The notes below the pieces were generated by a model. That model was given only the letters and a program-made list of their open reading frames with translations. It did no database searches and had not been told where the DNA came from. A stretch of 6,167 nucleotides of DNA from Campylobacterales bacterium. Its GTDB lineage: Bacteria > Campylobacterota > Campylobacteria > Campylobacterales > JALSKU01. The stretch is taken from contig JALVWI010000301.1 in NCBI GenBank assembly GCA_027038335.1, positions 1-6,167 of the forward strand. The letters run 5' to 3'. Within the stretch, counting starts at the first letter, position 1. The number at the start of each line of letters is the position of its first letter. The position numbers were made by a program, and so were the translations under genes. Below are positions 1 to 6,160 of this stretch, in pieces.

Positions 1-9
1 TTTTTTTAG

Positions 10-18
10 TATTATAAA
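10..18 (+). promoter_or_regulatory. possible -10 element upstream of ffh
   Basis: TATTATAAA lies about 38 nt before the ffh start and contains TATAAA at 13-18. Used as a -10 box it would start transcription near base 25 and give a leader of about 30 nt that keeps the ribosome binding site. The -35 region falls in the T-tract at the window edge and cannot be judged. A second match, TATAAT at 38-43, is too close to the ribosome binding site to serve ffh. In DNA this AT-rich such matches are common, so this is only a candidate. Confidence 0.3.
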
Positions 19-44
19 CTTTTTTAAGTTAAAATATTATAATC

Positions 45-50
45 AAGGAG
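45..50 (+). promoter_or_regulatory. ffh ribosome binding site that fixes a TTG start
   Basis: AAGGAG ends 5 nt before the TTG at 56. This is the best Shine-Dalgarno match in the window and supports the TTG, since no in-frame ATG follows until well inside the conserved N domain. Confidence 0.8.
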
Positions 51-55
51 TAGTT

Positions 56-1396
56 TTGTTTGGTTCATTAACTGATTCTTTTAAAACCGCTATCAATAAA
101 ATCCGCTTTGCAGATGATGACAAAGCTCTAAAAAAAGCACTTGACAATCTAAAAAAATCCCTTCTAAAAGCTGATGTCCATCATAAAGTAGTGAGAGAAC
201 TTATAAAAAATGTCGAGATAGAGACTAAAAGAGCCGGAATCGGTAAAGAAAACTTTTTAAAATCACTTGAGAGCAATCTTTTAAAGATATTGGATGTCGG
301 CGGAAAACAGGGATTTGTATTTGCTTCAAAACCGCCTACGGTCGTACTGATGACAGGTCTTCAAGGAAGCGGTAAAACTACTACTACGGTAAAACTTGCA
401 TATTACTTAAAACTTAGAAAGAAAAAAGTTCTTATAGCGGCTTGTGACTTGCAAAGATTGGCTGCGGTTGAACAATTGAAGCAACTTTGTGAGCAAAATG
501 AGCTTGATTTGTATTATGAAGAAAATGAAAAAGAGCCTTTAAAGATCGCTAAAAATGCACTCAAAAAAGCAAAAGACGGACTATATGATGTACTTTTAGT
601 TGATACTGCCGGACGACTTGCCATAGATGAAGAGTTAATGGATGAGTTAAACTCTATCAAAAAAGCTCTAAATCCGGATGAGATTTTTTATGTAGCTGAC
701 TCATTAACAGGTCAAGATGCGGTACGAAGTGCGGTAACATTCAATGAAAAACTTTCACTTACCGGAGTAATCCTTTCAAAATATGACGGTGATAGCAAAG
801 GCGGAGTAGCTTTAGGTATTGCAAAGCAGACCGGAGTTCCTTTGAGATTTGTCGGTATCGGTGAAAAAGCTCCCGATCTTGAACTCTTTATACCTGATAG
901 GATAGTAAATCGCCTGATGGGAGAAGGAGACTTAGCAACTTTAGCGGAAAAAACAAGTACTATTATCGATGAAAAAAAAGCTAAAAAACTTACCCAAAAG
1001 ATGAAAAAAGGTGAATTTAACTTCAATGACTTTTTAGAACAGATGGAGAGTATGAAAAAACTGGGCAACTTAAAGTCACTTGTCGGTATGATACCCGGAC
1101 TTTCAGGCATGGCAAATCAGATAAAAGATATGGATTTGGAAAATTCAGCAGAAATGAAAGCTATGAAAGCGATGATCTCATCAATGACAAAAAAAGAGAG
1201 AGAACACCCTTCGCTTTTAAACAACAGTAGAAAAAGAAGAATTGCACAAGGTGCGGGACTATCACAAATGCAAGTAAACCGCTTTATAAAACAGTTTAAT
1301 AATGCCGCTAAAATGGCAAAAAAATTTAGCGGTAAAAAAGGTATGCAAAACCTGCAAAGCCTTATGGGCGGACAAGGAAGAGGTTTTCCAAGATAG
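56..1396 (+). CDS. ffh: signal recognition particle protein Ffh (SRP54 GTPase)
   Basis: Ffh binds SRP (4.5S) RNA and signal sequences emerging from ribosomes, then docks with the FtsY receptor at the inner membrane to deliver membrane proteins co-translationally. At 446 aa it has normal family length. The helical N domain covers about residues 1-90. The G domain shows the P-loop GLQGSGKTT (101-109), DLQRLAAVEQL (131-141), DTAGR (183-187), SKYDGDSKGG (241-250, the TKxD element with Ser for Thr) and GIGEKAPDL (267-275). The methionine-rich M domain runs from about 320, with the RNA-contacting SRKRRIAQGAG (391-401). The end is short and basic (GRGFPR). FtsY is excluded because it lacks an M domain. 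The G2 element has Leu where many Ffh proteins have Pro (RPAA becomes RLAA). The start is TTG, with AAGGAG 5 nt upstream. The gene is followed by its own spacer and a new promoter, so it need not be co-transcribed with rpsP. Confidence 0.97.
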   Translation: MFGSLTDSFKTAINKIRFADDDKALKKALDNLKKSLLKADVHHKVVRELIKNVEIETKRAGIGKENFLKSLESNLLKILDVGGKQGFVFASKPPTVVLMTGLQGSGKTTTTVKLAYYLKLRKKKVLIAACDLQRLAAVEQLKQLCEQNELDLYYEENEKEPLKIAKNALKKAKDGLYDVLLVDTAGRLAIDEELMDELNSIKKALNPDEIFYVADSLTGQDAVRSAVTFNEKLSLTGVILSKYDGDSKGGVALGIAKQTGVPLRFVGIGEKAPDLELFIPDRIVNRLMGEGDLATLAEKTSTIIDEKKAKKLTQKMKKGEFNFNDFLEQMESMKKLGNLKSLVGMIPGLSGMANQIKDMDLENSAEMKAMKAMISSMTKKEREHPSLLNNSRKRRIAQGAGLSQMQVNRFIKQFNNAAKMAKKFSGKKGMQNLQSLMGGQGRGFPR

Positions 1397-1401
1397 CTTT
1401 C

Positions 1402-1430
1402 TTTACATTTTAGTTTATTTTAGATATAAT
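1402..1430 (+). promoter_or_regulatory. sigma70-type promoter of the rpsP-rplS operon
   Basis: TTTACA at 1402-1407 and TATAAT at 1425-1430 are separated by exactly 17 bp, a near-consensus housekeeping promoter. It begins 5 nt after the ffh stop codon. Transcription should start around 1435-1440, giving a leader of about 135 nt before the rpsP ATG. A good -35 box is notable because promoters in Campylobacterota often lack one; this fits strong expression of ribosomal protein genes. Confidence 0.8.
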
Positions 1431-1436
1431 TACCGC

Positions 1437-1572
1437 TTCAAAACAGCTCTTAAAATAATCCCTCTGTGATTAAGAGTTGAAAACAAGCTTTAGGGCTTAT
1501 AGAGGCACGATAAACTTATTTTATTCTGCTTTTTTACTCCCTATATGCTTATATTTTTACTAAAGGAAACAA
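1437..1572 (+). other. long structured 5' leader of rpsP (candidate cis-regulatory RNA)
   Basis: These roughly 135 bases hold no credible gene. Bases 1444-1453 pair with 1470-1479 (9 Watson-Crick pairs plus one G-U). Loop bases 1461-1469 pair with 1497-1505 (7 Watson-Crick pairs plus two G-U). Together these make an H-type pseudoknot with a 7-nt first loop, no bases between the stems, and a 17-nt A-rich last loop. An alternative imperfect stem pairs 1495-1505 with 1538-1548 and would exclude the second pseudoknot stem. A T-run (1530-1535) has no good stem before it, so I see no clear attenuator. Regulation by S16 or a small ligand is inference; I recognise no known riboswitch class. Confidence 0.5.
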
Positions 1573-1803
1573 ATGACAGTTGTAAGACTAACAAGAATGG
1601 GTAGAAAGAAAAAACCTTTTTACAGAATCGTTGTAACAGATAGCAGAAGAAGAAGAGACGGTGGATGGATAGAATCTATCGGATACTATAACCCTTTGAC
1701 TGAGCCTGAAACTATCAAGTTTGATGAAGAGAGACTAGCTTACTGGAAAAGTGTAGGTGCAAAACTTAGCGACAGGGTTAAAAAGATAACTCAAAGTAAA
1801 TAA
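1573..1803 (+). CDS. rpsP: 30S ribosomal protein S16
   Basis: S16 is an early-binding protein of the 30S subunit body that helps 16S rRNA fold. The 76-aa product has the family signature at its N terminus: [19 protein letters not shown] (residues 3-21), followed by the basic DSRRRRDGG and the conserved [10 protein letters not shown] (35-44). The later [20 protein letters not shown] segment is also typical. Length is normal for the family (about 75-90 aa). The ATG has AAAGGA 5 nt upstream. It is the first gene of the operon behind the promoter at 1402-1430 and the long leader, so any leader control would act on S16 first and on the coupled genes after it. Confidence 0.98.
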   Translation: MTVVRLTRMGRKKKPFYRIVVTDSRRRRDGGWIESIGYYNPLTEPETIKFDEERLAYWKSVGAKLSDRVKKITQSK

Positions 1804-1804
1804 A

Positions 1805-2050
1805 ATGGTTGAGGATTTTATAAGAGAGTTCACCCTTCTTTTGGTTGATAAGCCTGAACTTGTAACTATCGAAAATAAAAAGATTGATGATAGTTACAGT
1901 GAGATCACTATATATGCACACAAAAGTGATACAGGCAAACTCATAGGAAGAGAGGGAAAGATGATAAACTCTCTAAAAACAGTTATAACCGGTTGTAAAG
2001 CAAAAGATAACAGATCTTACAAGATCTTGGTAAAAGCGATTGAAGAGTAG
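1805..2050 (+). CDS. khpA: KhpA-like KH-domain RNA-binding protein
   Basis: This 81-aa single KH-domain protein is of the small YlqC/KhpA type. The RNA-contacting GxxG loop is G48-R-E-G51, inside DTGKLIGREGKMINSLKTV (residues 42-60), with the expected beta strand before it (ITIYAH) and helix after it. In Firmicutes KhpA partners with KhpB and binds many RNAs; its job in Campylobacterota is less clear. Its fixed position between rpsP and rimM suggests a role in ribosome assembly or translation, which is inference. Only 1 nt separates it from the rpsP stop and I see no clear Shine-Dalgarno site, so it is probably translated by coupling. Its 3' end overlaps rimM by 11 nt. The symbol follows family resemblance only. 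Confidence 0.88.
   Translation: MVEDFIREFTLLLVDKPELVTIENKKIDDSYSEITIYAHKSDTGKLIGREGKMINSLKTVITGCKAKDNRSYKILVKAIEE
2012..2027 (+). other. small hairpin before the rimM start
   Basis: AGATCTT (2012-2018) and AAGATCT (2021-2027) form a perfect inverted repeat with at most a 7-bp stem, inside the end of the KH gene and 12 nt before the rimM TTG. rimM has only a weak ribosome binding site (GG at 2029-2030), so the hairpin could shape coupling between the two genes. It may also be chance. Confidence 0.3.
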
Positions 2051-2576
2051 AGATAACTTTATCCAAATAGCTCAAATAGGAAAAACGGTAGGACTAAGAG
2101 GTTTTTTAAAGCTTCATTTACATACCGATTTTCCTGAACAATTTCAAAATAATAAGGTTTTTTACTTACAAAATGATACAACTATCACTATAGAACAGTA
2201 TAATAAAAAAAGAGGCATTATAAAATTTGTAGGTTTTGATGACAAAGAGGGTGCATCAGTACTTACAAATCAATTTTTATACACCACTTTTGAAGATAGC
2301 AGTAAAAATTGTCAGCTAAAAAAGAATGAATACTTTTGGTATGATATGATAAATGTTGTAGTTATAGAAAAAGATACAACACTTGGTCAAGTTATAGATA
2401 TACAAAGATTTGATCCAAATGATTTTCTGATAGTTCAAACGACAAAAGAGCTTCGGGACAAATCCCTACCTAAACAATTTCTCATACCCTACATAGATAG
2501 ATATATTATCAACTTTGATAAAGATAAAAAGATAATTTATACAAAAGATACACTAGAACTTTTAAAAAATTCATGA
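2040..2576 (+). CDS. rimM: 16S rRNA processing / ribosome maturation factor RimM
   Basis: RimM assists maturation of the 30S head and is known to bind S19. The 178-aa product has the usual two-part layout. The N-terminal RimM barrel opens with [20 protein letters not shown] (residues 10-29). The C-terminal PRC-barrel starts at [12 protein letters not shown] (97-108) and includes [19 protein letters not shown] (114-132) and [10 protein letters not shown] (147-156). The TTG at 2040 is the only plausible initiator in this frame before the conserved N-terminal motif. It overlaps the KH gene by 11 nt and has no strong Shine-Dalgarno site, so re-initiation or coupling is likely. Its TGA shares bases with the trmD ATG (ATGA). 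Sequence identity to model RimM proteins looks modest, but layout and context agree. Confidence 0.93.
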   Translation: MKSRDNFIQIAQIGKTVGLRGFLKLHLHTDFPEQFQNNKVFYLQNDTTITIEQYNKKRGIIKFVGFDDKEGASVLTNQFLYTTFEDSSKNCQLKKNEYFWYDMINVVVIEKDTTLGQVIDIQRFDPNDFLIVQTTKELRDKSLPKQFLIPYIDRYIINFDKDKKIIYTKDTLELLKNS

Positions 2577-3280
2577 AATTTACATTTGTAACACTTTTTC
2601 CAAACCTTATCAAACCTTACTTTGAAGAGTCTATTTTAAAGATAGCTTTACAAAAAAATATCTTGCAAATAGATACAATAAATCCTAGAGATTTTACAAA
2701 AGATAAGCACAAAAAAGTTGATGATACCCTCATAGGCGGAGGTGCCGGGATGCTTATGACTCCTCAACCGCTAAATGATACACTATCTCACATCAAGAAA
2801 AAAGATAACAGTGCTTATATCATCTTTTTAACCCCGTCAGCTAAACTTTTTACTCAAAAAGATGCGAAAAGACTAAGCAAAAAAGAGCATATAGTGTTTG
2901 TTAGCGGAAGATACGAAGGAATTGATGAGAGAGTTATAGAAATGCATGCAAATGAAGTGTTTAGCATAGGTGATTTTGTACTTACAGGGGGTGAACTGCC
3001 CTCTTTAGTAATCTGCGATGCTATCAGTAGAAATATTCAAGGAGTACTTGGCAATAGTTCATCTCTTGAAGTAGAAAGTTTTGAAAATCATCTTTTAGAA
3101 GCACCGTCTTTTACAAAACCGAATATTTTTAAAAAAAATAGCGTCATTAAAGAGTTTTTAAAGGGAAATCACGGTAAAATTGCAACCTTAAAATATGATT
3201 TATCGCTTTTAAAAACAAAATATCATAGACCTGATTTGTATAAAAAGCTAAAAACCAAAGGAAAATATCATGAGAAATAG
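2573..3280 (+). CDS. trmD: tRNA (guanine-37-N1) methyltransferase TrmD
   Basis: TrmD uses S-adenosylmethionine to methylate N1 of G37 next to the anticodon, preventing +1 frameshifting. It is a SPOUT trefoil-knot dimer, 235 aa here. Visible motifs are the N-terminal [13 protein letters not shown] (5-17), GGGAGM (55-60), LTPSA (86-90), [10 protein letters not shown] (112-121), [13 protein letters not shown] (131-143), R153 in the SRxIxGVLG segment, [10 protein letters not shown] (174-183), GNHGKI (198-203) and RPDLY (219-223). By motif alignment the general-base Asp of proteobacterial TrmD (Asp169 in Haemophilus) is Glu168 here, in [12 protein letters not shown]. The usual Trp-Arg after GNHxxI is also absent. 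I recall Helicobacter TrmD carrying a similar ESFENH motif, so this may be a lineage trait. It overlaps rimM by 4 nt and rplS by 11 nt, and has no Shine-Dalgarno site of its own. Confidence 0.96.
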   Translation: MKFTFVTLFPNLIKPYFEESILKIALQKNILQIDTINPRDFTKDKHKKVDDTLIGGGAGMLMTPQPLNDTLSHIKKKDNSAYIIFLTPSAKLFTQKDAKRLSKKEHIVFVSGRYEGIDERVIEMHANEVFSIGDFVLTGGELPSLVICDAISRNIQGVLGNSSSLEVESFENHLLEAPSFTKPNIFKKNSVIKEFLKGNHGKIATLKYDLSLLKTKYHRPDLYKKLKTKGKYHEK

Positions 3281-3629
3281 ATATATTGATGCCTTCGAGC
3301 AAAAACAATCTCAACAAAAAAAAATACCTGAATTTAGAGCAGGCGATACACTAAGAGTTGCTGTTACTATTAAAGAGGGTGATAAAACAAGGATTCAAAA
3401 TTTTGAAGGTGTTTGCATAGCTAAAAGAGGAAGCGGTACAGGAGCTACTTTTATCGTTAGAAAAATAGGTGCTAACAACATCGGTGTTGAGAGAATTTTT
3501 CCACTTTATAGTGATAGCATAGATAGTATCACTGTCTTAAGAAAAGGAAGAGTAAGAAGAGCAAAACTTTTCTATCTAAGAGAGAGAAAAGGTAAAGCAG
3601 CTAGAATTAAAGAGTTAAAAAGAAAATAA
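3270..3629 (+). CDS. rplS: 50S ribosomal protein L19
   Basis: L19 lies at the subunit interface of the 50S particle and contributes to inter-subunit bridges. The 119-aa product has normal length and all family marks: [20 protein letters not shown] (residues 21-40), [16 protein letters not shown] (41-56), the [10 protein letters not shown] block (72-81) and the basic tail [21 protein letters not shown] (93-113). The ATG overlaps the end of trmD by 11 nt but has its own AAAGGA (3257-3262) 7 nt upstream. It may therefore be translated more than trmD despite sharing the mRNA, as fits an abundant ribosomal protein next to a scarce enzyme. It is the last gene of the operon; a strong hairpin begins 1 nt after its stop. 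Confidence 0.98.
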   Translation: MRNRYIDAFEQKQSQQKKIPEFRAGDTLRVAVTIKEGDKTRIQNFEGVCIAKRGSGTGATFIVRKIGANNIGVERIFPLYSDSIDSITVLRKGRVRRAKLFYLRERKGKAARIKELKRK

Positions 3630-3667
3630 TATATTATGGTCTCTAAATTTTTAGAGACCATAATATA
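3630..3667. terminator. perfect 18-bp hairpin, likely bidirectional terminator
   Basis: Bases 3630-3647 pair perfectly with 3650-3667. The core is GGTCTCTAAA/TTTAGAGACC with AT-rich outer pairs. It begins directly after the rplS stop and lies 24 nt beyond the stop of the convergent sensor gene. On the minus strand it is followed by a T-rich run (TTATTTTCTTTTT), a proper intrinsic terminator tail. On the plus strand the following bases (AAAATATACC) are not T-rich, so rplS read-through or end protection rather than clean termination is possible in that direction. Confidence 0.75.
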
Positions 3668-3691
3668 AAATATACCTTTATTCATAAAAAG

Positions 3692-5698
3692 CTAAATTTT
3701 TATCACTTTGCACTCTTTTACATCAGAAAGCGGTTTATCTATATAATATCCTTGCACATAATCAACTCCAAGCTCTTTTACTTTATCCATTACTGATTTT
3801 GAATGAACATATTCAGCGATAGTTTTAAGTCCTAATTTTTTAGAAGAGTTTATAATAGATTCTACGACTATTGCAATTTGTTTATCTTTATCTACATTCT
3901 TGATAAGTGAACTATCAATTTTCAAAAAATCAACATTTAATTTTATAACATAATCATAATTTGAATAACCGCTACCAAAATCATCTATTGCAAGTTTTGC
4001 TCCACATTTATGAACTTTTTTTGCAAAATCATTAATAAGTTCAAATTCTATAATTTCTTCAGTTTCCAATAACTCAAATACAACTCTTTGAGGTTGAGGG
4101 AACTGCTTTAACATATTTATAATATAGTTTTTATTTGTTACATCTGCTATATCATCCATTGAAACATTTATAGAAAATTCATAGGGTTTATCTTTAAAGT
4201 ATTCAAAAGCTTTTTTAACAACTTTTCTTGTAAGTCTCAAATATAATCTTGAAAGTTTTGCTGCTTGCATAAACTCAGCCGGTGAAAAAATGGTGCCGTC
4301 TTCACCTCTTAGTCTAATCAATGTTTCAAATTTGGTAGATTTATTTTTAGAAATATTATAAATAGGCTGAAAATATATAAGAATACGATCCTCTTTGAGT
4401 GCGATTCTTAACTCCTTTGTCCAATACATTATTTTTTCTATTTTTTCATCTTTATGAGTAGTGTTATCATAGATTTCAAATGGTTTTGAATTTGTTTTTG
4501 CTTTAAATAGTGCAGTAGTCGCATTTTCTATAAGTCTTGTATCAGATTGTGCAATTCCACAAGAAATACTTAAATGTATTTCACTATCTTTATAAACAAA
4601 CGGATACTCTTCAAGCTCCTCCAAAAGCTCAAGCAAGTCATATAAGTTGATCATACCTTGTTTTAGCCAAGCAAATTCGTCCCCGCTTATCCTATAAAGC
4701 TTACCATCTGAACTATTAAGTTTTTTTATTACTTTAGCTAAACTTTTAAGTATAAAATCCCCTACTTCATAGCCGTAAAAATTATTAATATTTTTAAATT
4801 GGTTTATATTAAAAATAGCAAGTGCTTGATTTTCACAATTTTCAATATCTCTTTTTAATGCAAGTAAATTTGGTAAATTTGTCATTTGATCTATATAAAA
4901 CTGTGATATCATTTTTTTATAATAATATTTTATCTGTTTTAAAAGATTATTAAATTCAAATTCAAGACGACCTATCTCTTTTATATTGGTATCTATAGTA
5001 ACTCTTTTATTAAAATCACCATCTTTAATAATTTCTTGCATCTGTTCAGTAAAATTAACTAAAGGTGCAACAATTTTATTATTTAAAATAAAATAAAATA
5101 CAACAAGTACAAGAGTTAAAAATATTATCAAAAAAAGAATAAAGTAAAATATTATTGCATAAAGTGGAATGTTGATCTCATTTGGCAGAAAATGTATATA
5201 AAGAACACCGTTTACATCGCCTACTTTTGTATTGTGATGACAAGCCACACACTGCTTCTTTACTTTCATCGGATAATAAAAATACATAGAATCATCTTTT
5301 CCGACCACAAGTTTTTCTTTACCACTTTTTAACACTTCAGCAATATTGGAATCATTTTTTATCTTATTTTCTGCTATTAAATCTTTTCCAAAAAGTTCTT
5401 CAACTTTTTGAGATCTATATGATTTGATATCCAATCCATCCTTTAAAGTATCCAATCTTTTTATAATTTTTTCCAAATCCTGCTTGTTCCATCCTTCAAG
5501 CATTTTTGTTTTCATTACTTCAAAAATAAGTTTACTCGTTTTTTCAGCTTCCCTTTTTGTAAGAGTGTGTAAAGCTATATTTTTAAGATAAAGGATAAAA
5601 ACTATACTGACAGCAATACTTCCCAATAAAAGAGAAATAGTTATCCTTATGATAAGTTGCTTACTATTTATCTGCTTTTTATTATCATAATCTTCCAC
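3692..5698 (-). CDS. membrane heme-c sensor with GGDEF and EAL domains, probable c-di-GMP phosphodiesterase
   Basis: This 668-aa inner-membrane protein appears to sense a periplasmic signal and set cyclic-di-GMP. Layout: TM1 about 16-38; periplasmic domain about 39-177 with one heme-c site C150-V-A-C153-H154; TM2 about 178-206; HAMP-like linker about 207-258; GGDEF about 266-410; EAL about 425-665. The periplasmic domain resembles single-heme Tll0287/DUF3365-like or PAS-like heme-c sensors. The GGDEF domain reads SGDEF (338-342), but the first metal-binding Asp is Asn (N297 in FNINQFKNIN), the GH pair is GY, and no RxxD inhibitory site precedes it; it is probably weak or only binds GTP. The EAL domain reads ETL (458-460) and keeps the likely catalytic set: N511, E542, E545, D572-D573, K593, E629 and Q649. 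Net hydrolysis of c-di-GMP is therefore expected. The GTG start has AGGAGA 8 nt upstream. The exact signal (redox, NO, O2) is unknown. Confidence 0.9.
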   Translation of the reverse strand: MEDYDNKKQINSKQLIIRITISLLLGSIAVSIVFILYLKNIALHTLTKREAEKTSKLIFEVMKTKMLEGWNKQDLEKIIKRLDTLKDGLDIKSYRSQKVEELFGKDLIAENKIKNDSNIAEVLKSGKEKLVVGKDDSMYFYYPMKVKKQCVACHHNTKVGDVNGVLYIHFLPNEINIPLYAIIFYFILFLIIFLTLVLVVFYFILNNKIVAPLVNFTEQMQEIIKDGDFNKRVTIDTNIKEIGRLEFEFNNLLKQIKYYYKKMISQFYIDQMTNLPNLLALKRDIENCENQALAIFNINQFKNINNFYGYEVGDFILKSLAKVIKKLNSSDGKLYRISGDEFAWLKQGMINLYDLLELLEELEEYPFVYKDSEIHLSISCGIAQSDTRLIENATTALFKAKTNSKPFEIYDNTTHKDEKIEKIMYWTKELRIALKEDRILIYFQPIYNISKNKSTKFETLIRLRGEDGTIFSPAEFMQAAKLSRLYLRLTRKVVKKAFEYFKDKPYEFSINVSMDDIADVTNKNYIINMLKQFPQPQRVVFELLETEEIIEFELINDFAKKVHKCGAKLAIDDFGSGYSNYDYVIKLNVDFLKIDSSLIKNVDKDKQIAIVVESIINSSKKLGLKTIAEYVHSKSVMDKVKELGVDYVQGYYIDKPLSDVKECKVIKI

Positions 5699-5706
5699 TA
5701 AAAAAT

Positions 5707-5712
5707 TCTCCT
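5707..5712 (-). promoter_or_regulatory. ribosome binding site fixing the GTG start of the heme-c sensor gene
   Basis: On the minus strand AGGAGA stands 8 nt before the GTG at 5698. The next in-frame Met is residue 62, beyond the first membrane segment, so this GTG is the credible start. Confidence 0.8.
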
Positions 5713-5739
5713 ATTTGACACACGGCACAAACATATTAA

Positions 5740-5748
5740 ATTATAACA
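5740..5748 (-). promoter_or_regulatory. extended -10 promoter of the heme-c sensor gene
   Basis: The minus strand reads TGTTATAAT, a consensus -10 hexamer with the extended TG one base upstream. No good -35 hexamer lies 17 bp further up (CCAGCT), which is common for Campylobacterota promoters. Transcription would begin near 5733 and give a leader of about 35 nt containing the ribosome binding site. The rest of the 128-nt spacer (5699-5826) is AT-rich with short inverted repeats and no gene. Confidence 0.6.
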
Positions 5749-5786
5749 TTTTTTACTTAAAAAGCTGGTTTTAAATTTTCTATTTT

Positions 5787-5823
5787 AGTATATAAAAGTT
5801 ATATGTAAGTAAAATAATATACT
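5787..5823. repeat. short AT-rich inverted repeat after azlD
   Basis: AGTATAT at 5787-5793 pairs with ATATACT at 5817-5823 (7 bp, 23-nt loop). It sits just beyond the azlD stop and about 40 bp upstream of the next gene's -10 box. The stem is weak and has no T-run after it, so it is a poor terminator; azlD transcription may read into the sensor gene. Confidence 0.25.
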
Positions 5824-5826
5824 TTT

Positions 5827-6150
5827 TTAGAAAAAAAATTGAACTAGCAACATATAAAAAATAGTTCCTCCAAAAATTGAAACTAAATAATTATTAAAAC
5901 TATAATGTAAAAAAATTGTCAATACGATTGCTGCTATCTCTTTTAACCCATAAGGTGCTTTAGTAAAATCAATACTTCCCAATGTATAAAATATCAATAT
6001 AGTCATTATAATAGGCGGAAAATTTTTCTCAATATACAAGATAATTTTAGGAGGCTTGTGTTTGATAAAAAATAAAAACGGAAAAACTCTCGTTATATAA
6101 TTTGCTATAGCCATTACCGCTATAGCAAGATAGAGATACTCACTTTTCAC
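5827..6150 (-). CDS. azlD: AzlD-family branched-chain amino acid export subunit
   Basis: AzlD proteins are small membrane partners of AzlC; the pair (YgaZH in E. coli) exports branched-chain amino acids and related compounds. The 107-aa product is of normal size and very hydrophobic, with segments at about 5-28, 43-60, 70-86 and 88-106. Family marks are the N-terminal NYITRVFPFLFF (residues 17-28), the KNFPPIIMTILIFYTL stretch (42-57), the APYGLKEIAAIVLTIFLH region (65-82) and N86/N87 with SIFGGTIFYM (91-100). The GTG start has AGGA 6 nt upstream. azlC normally precedes azlD and should lie just right of the window. One frame open from the edge ends in TGA at 6140-6142, which would give an 11-nt overlap, but too little is visible to call it. 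A relation to the neighbouring sensor is not evident. Substrate is inferred from the family only. Confidence 0.85.
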   Translation of the reverse strand: MKSEYLYLAIAVMAIANYITRVFPFLFFIKHKPPKIILYIEKNFPPIIMTILIFYTLGSIDFTKAPYGLKEIAAIVLTIFLHYSFNNYLVSIFGGTIFYMLLVQFFF

Positions 6151-6156
6151 TCTCTA

Positions 6157-6160
6157 TCCT
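6157..6160 (-). promoter_or_regulatory. azlD ribosome binding site supporting a GTG start
   Basis: AGGA on the minus strand ends 6 nt before the GTG at 6150. No in-frame ATG occurs nearby before the first membrane segment (the next Met is residue 13), so GTG is preferred. Confidence 0.6.

Noticed and set aside
17..30. AACTT/AAGTT hairpin before ffh as a terminator of the preceding gene
   Set aside because: Only 5 AT-rich pairs, with no T-run after it on either useful side.
712..1110. 132-codon open frame on the minus strand inside ffh
   Set aside because: It lies wholly opposite the highly conserved Ffh G and M domains, resembles no protein I know, and has a composition expected of an antisense shadow.
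1397..1572. SRP (4.5S) RNA next to ffh
   Set aside because: The conserved SRP RNA tip (GGAAG/AGCAG-type internal loop) is absent, and the fold found is a pseudoknot rather than a long hairpin.
1545..1604. Short ATG frame in the rpsP leader that overlaps the rpsP start
   Set aside because: It has no ribosome binding site, runs out of frame into rpsP and encodes no recognisable leader peptide.
5831..5838. Eight-base A/T tract as a phase-variation switch in azlD
   Set aside because: It lies in the last codons, so slippage would alter only the final residues; similar 8-A tracts occur in ffh (972-979) and trmD, as expected in AT-rich DNA.
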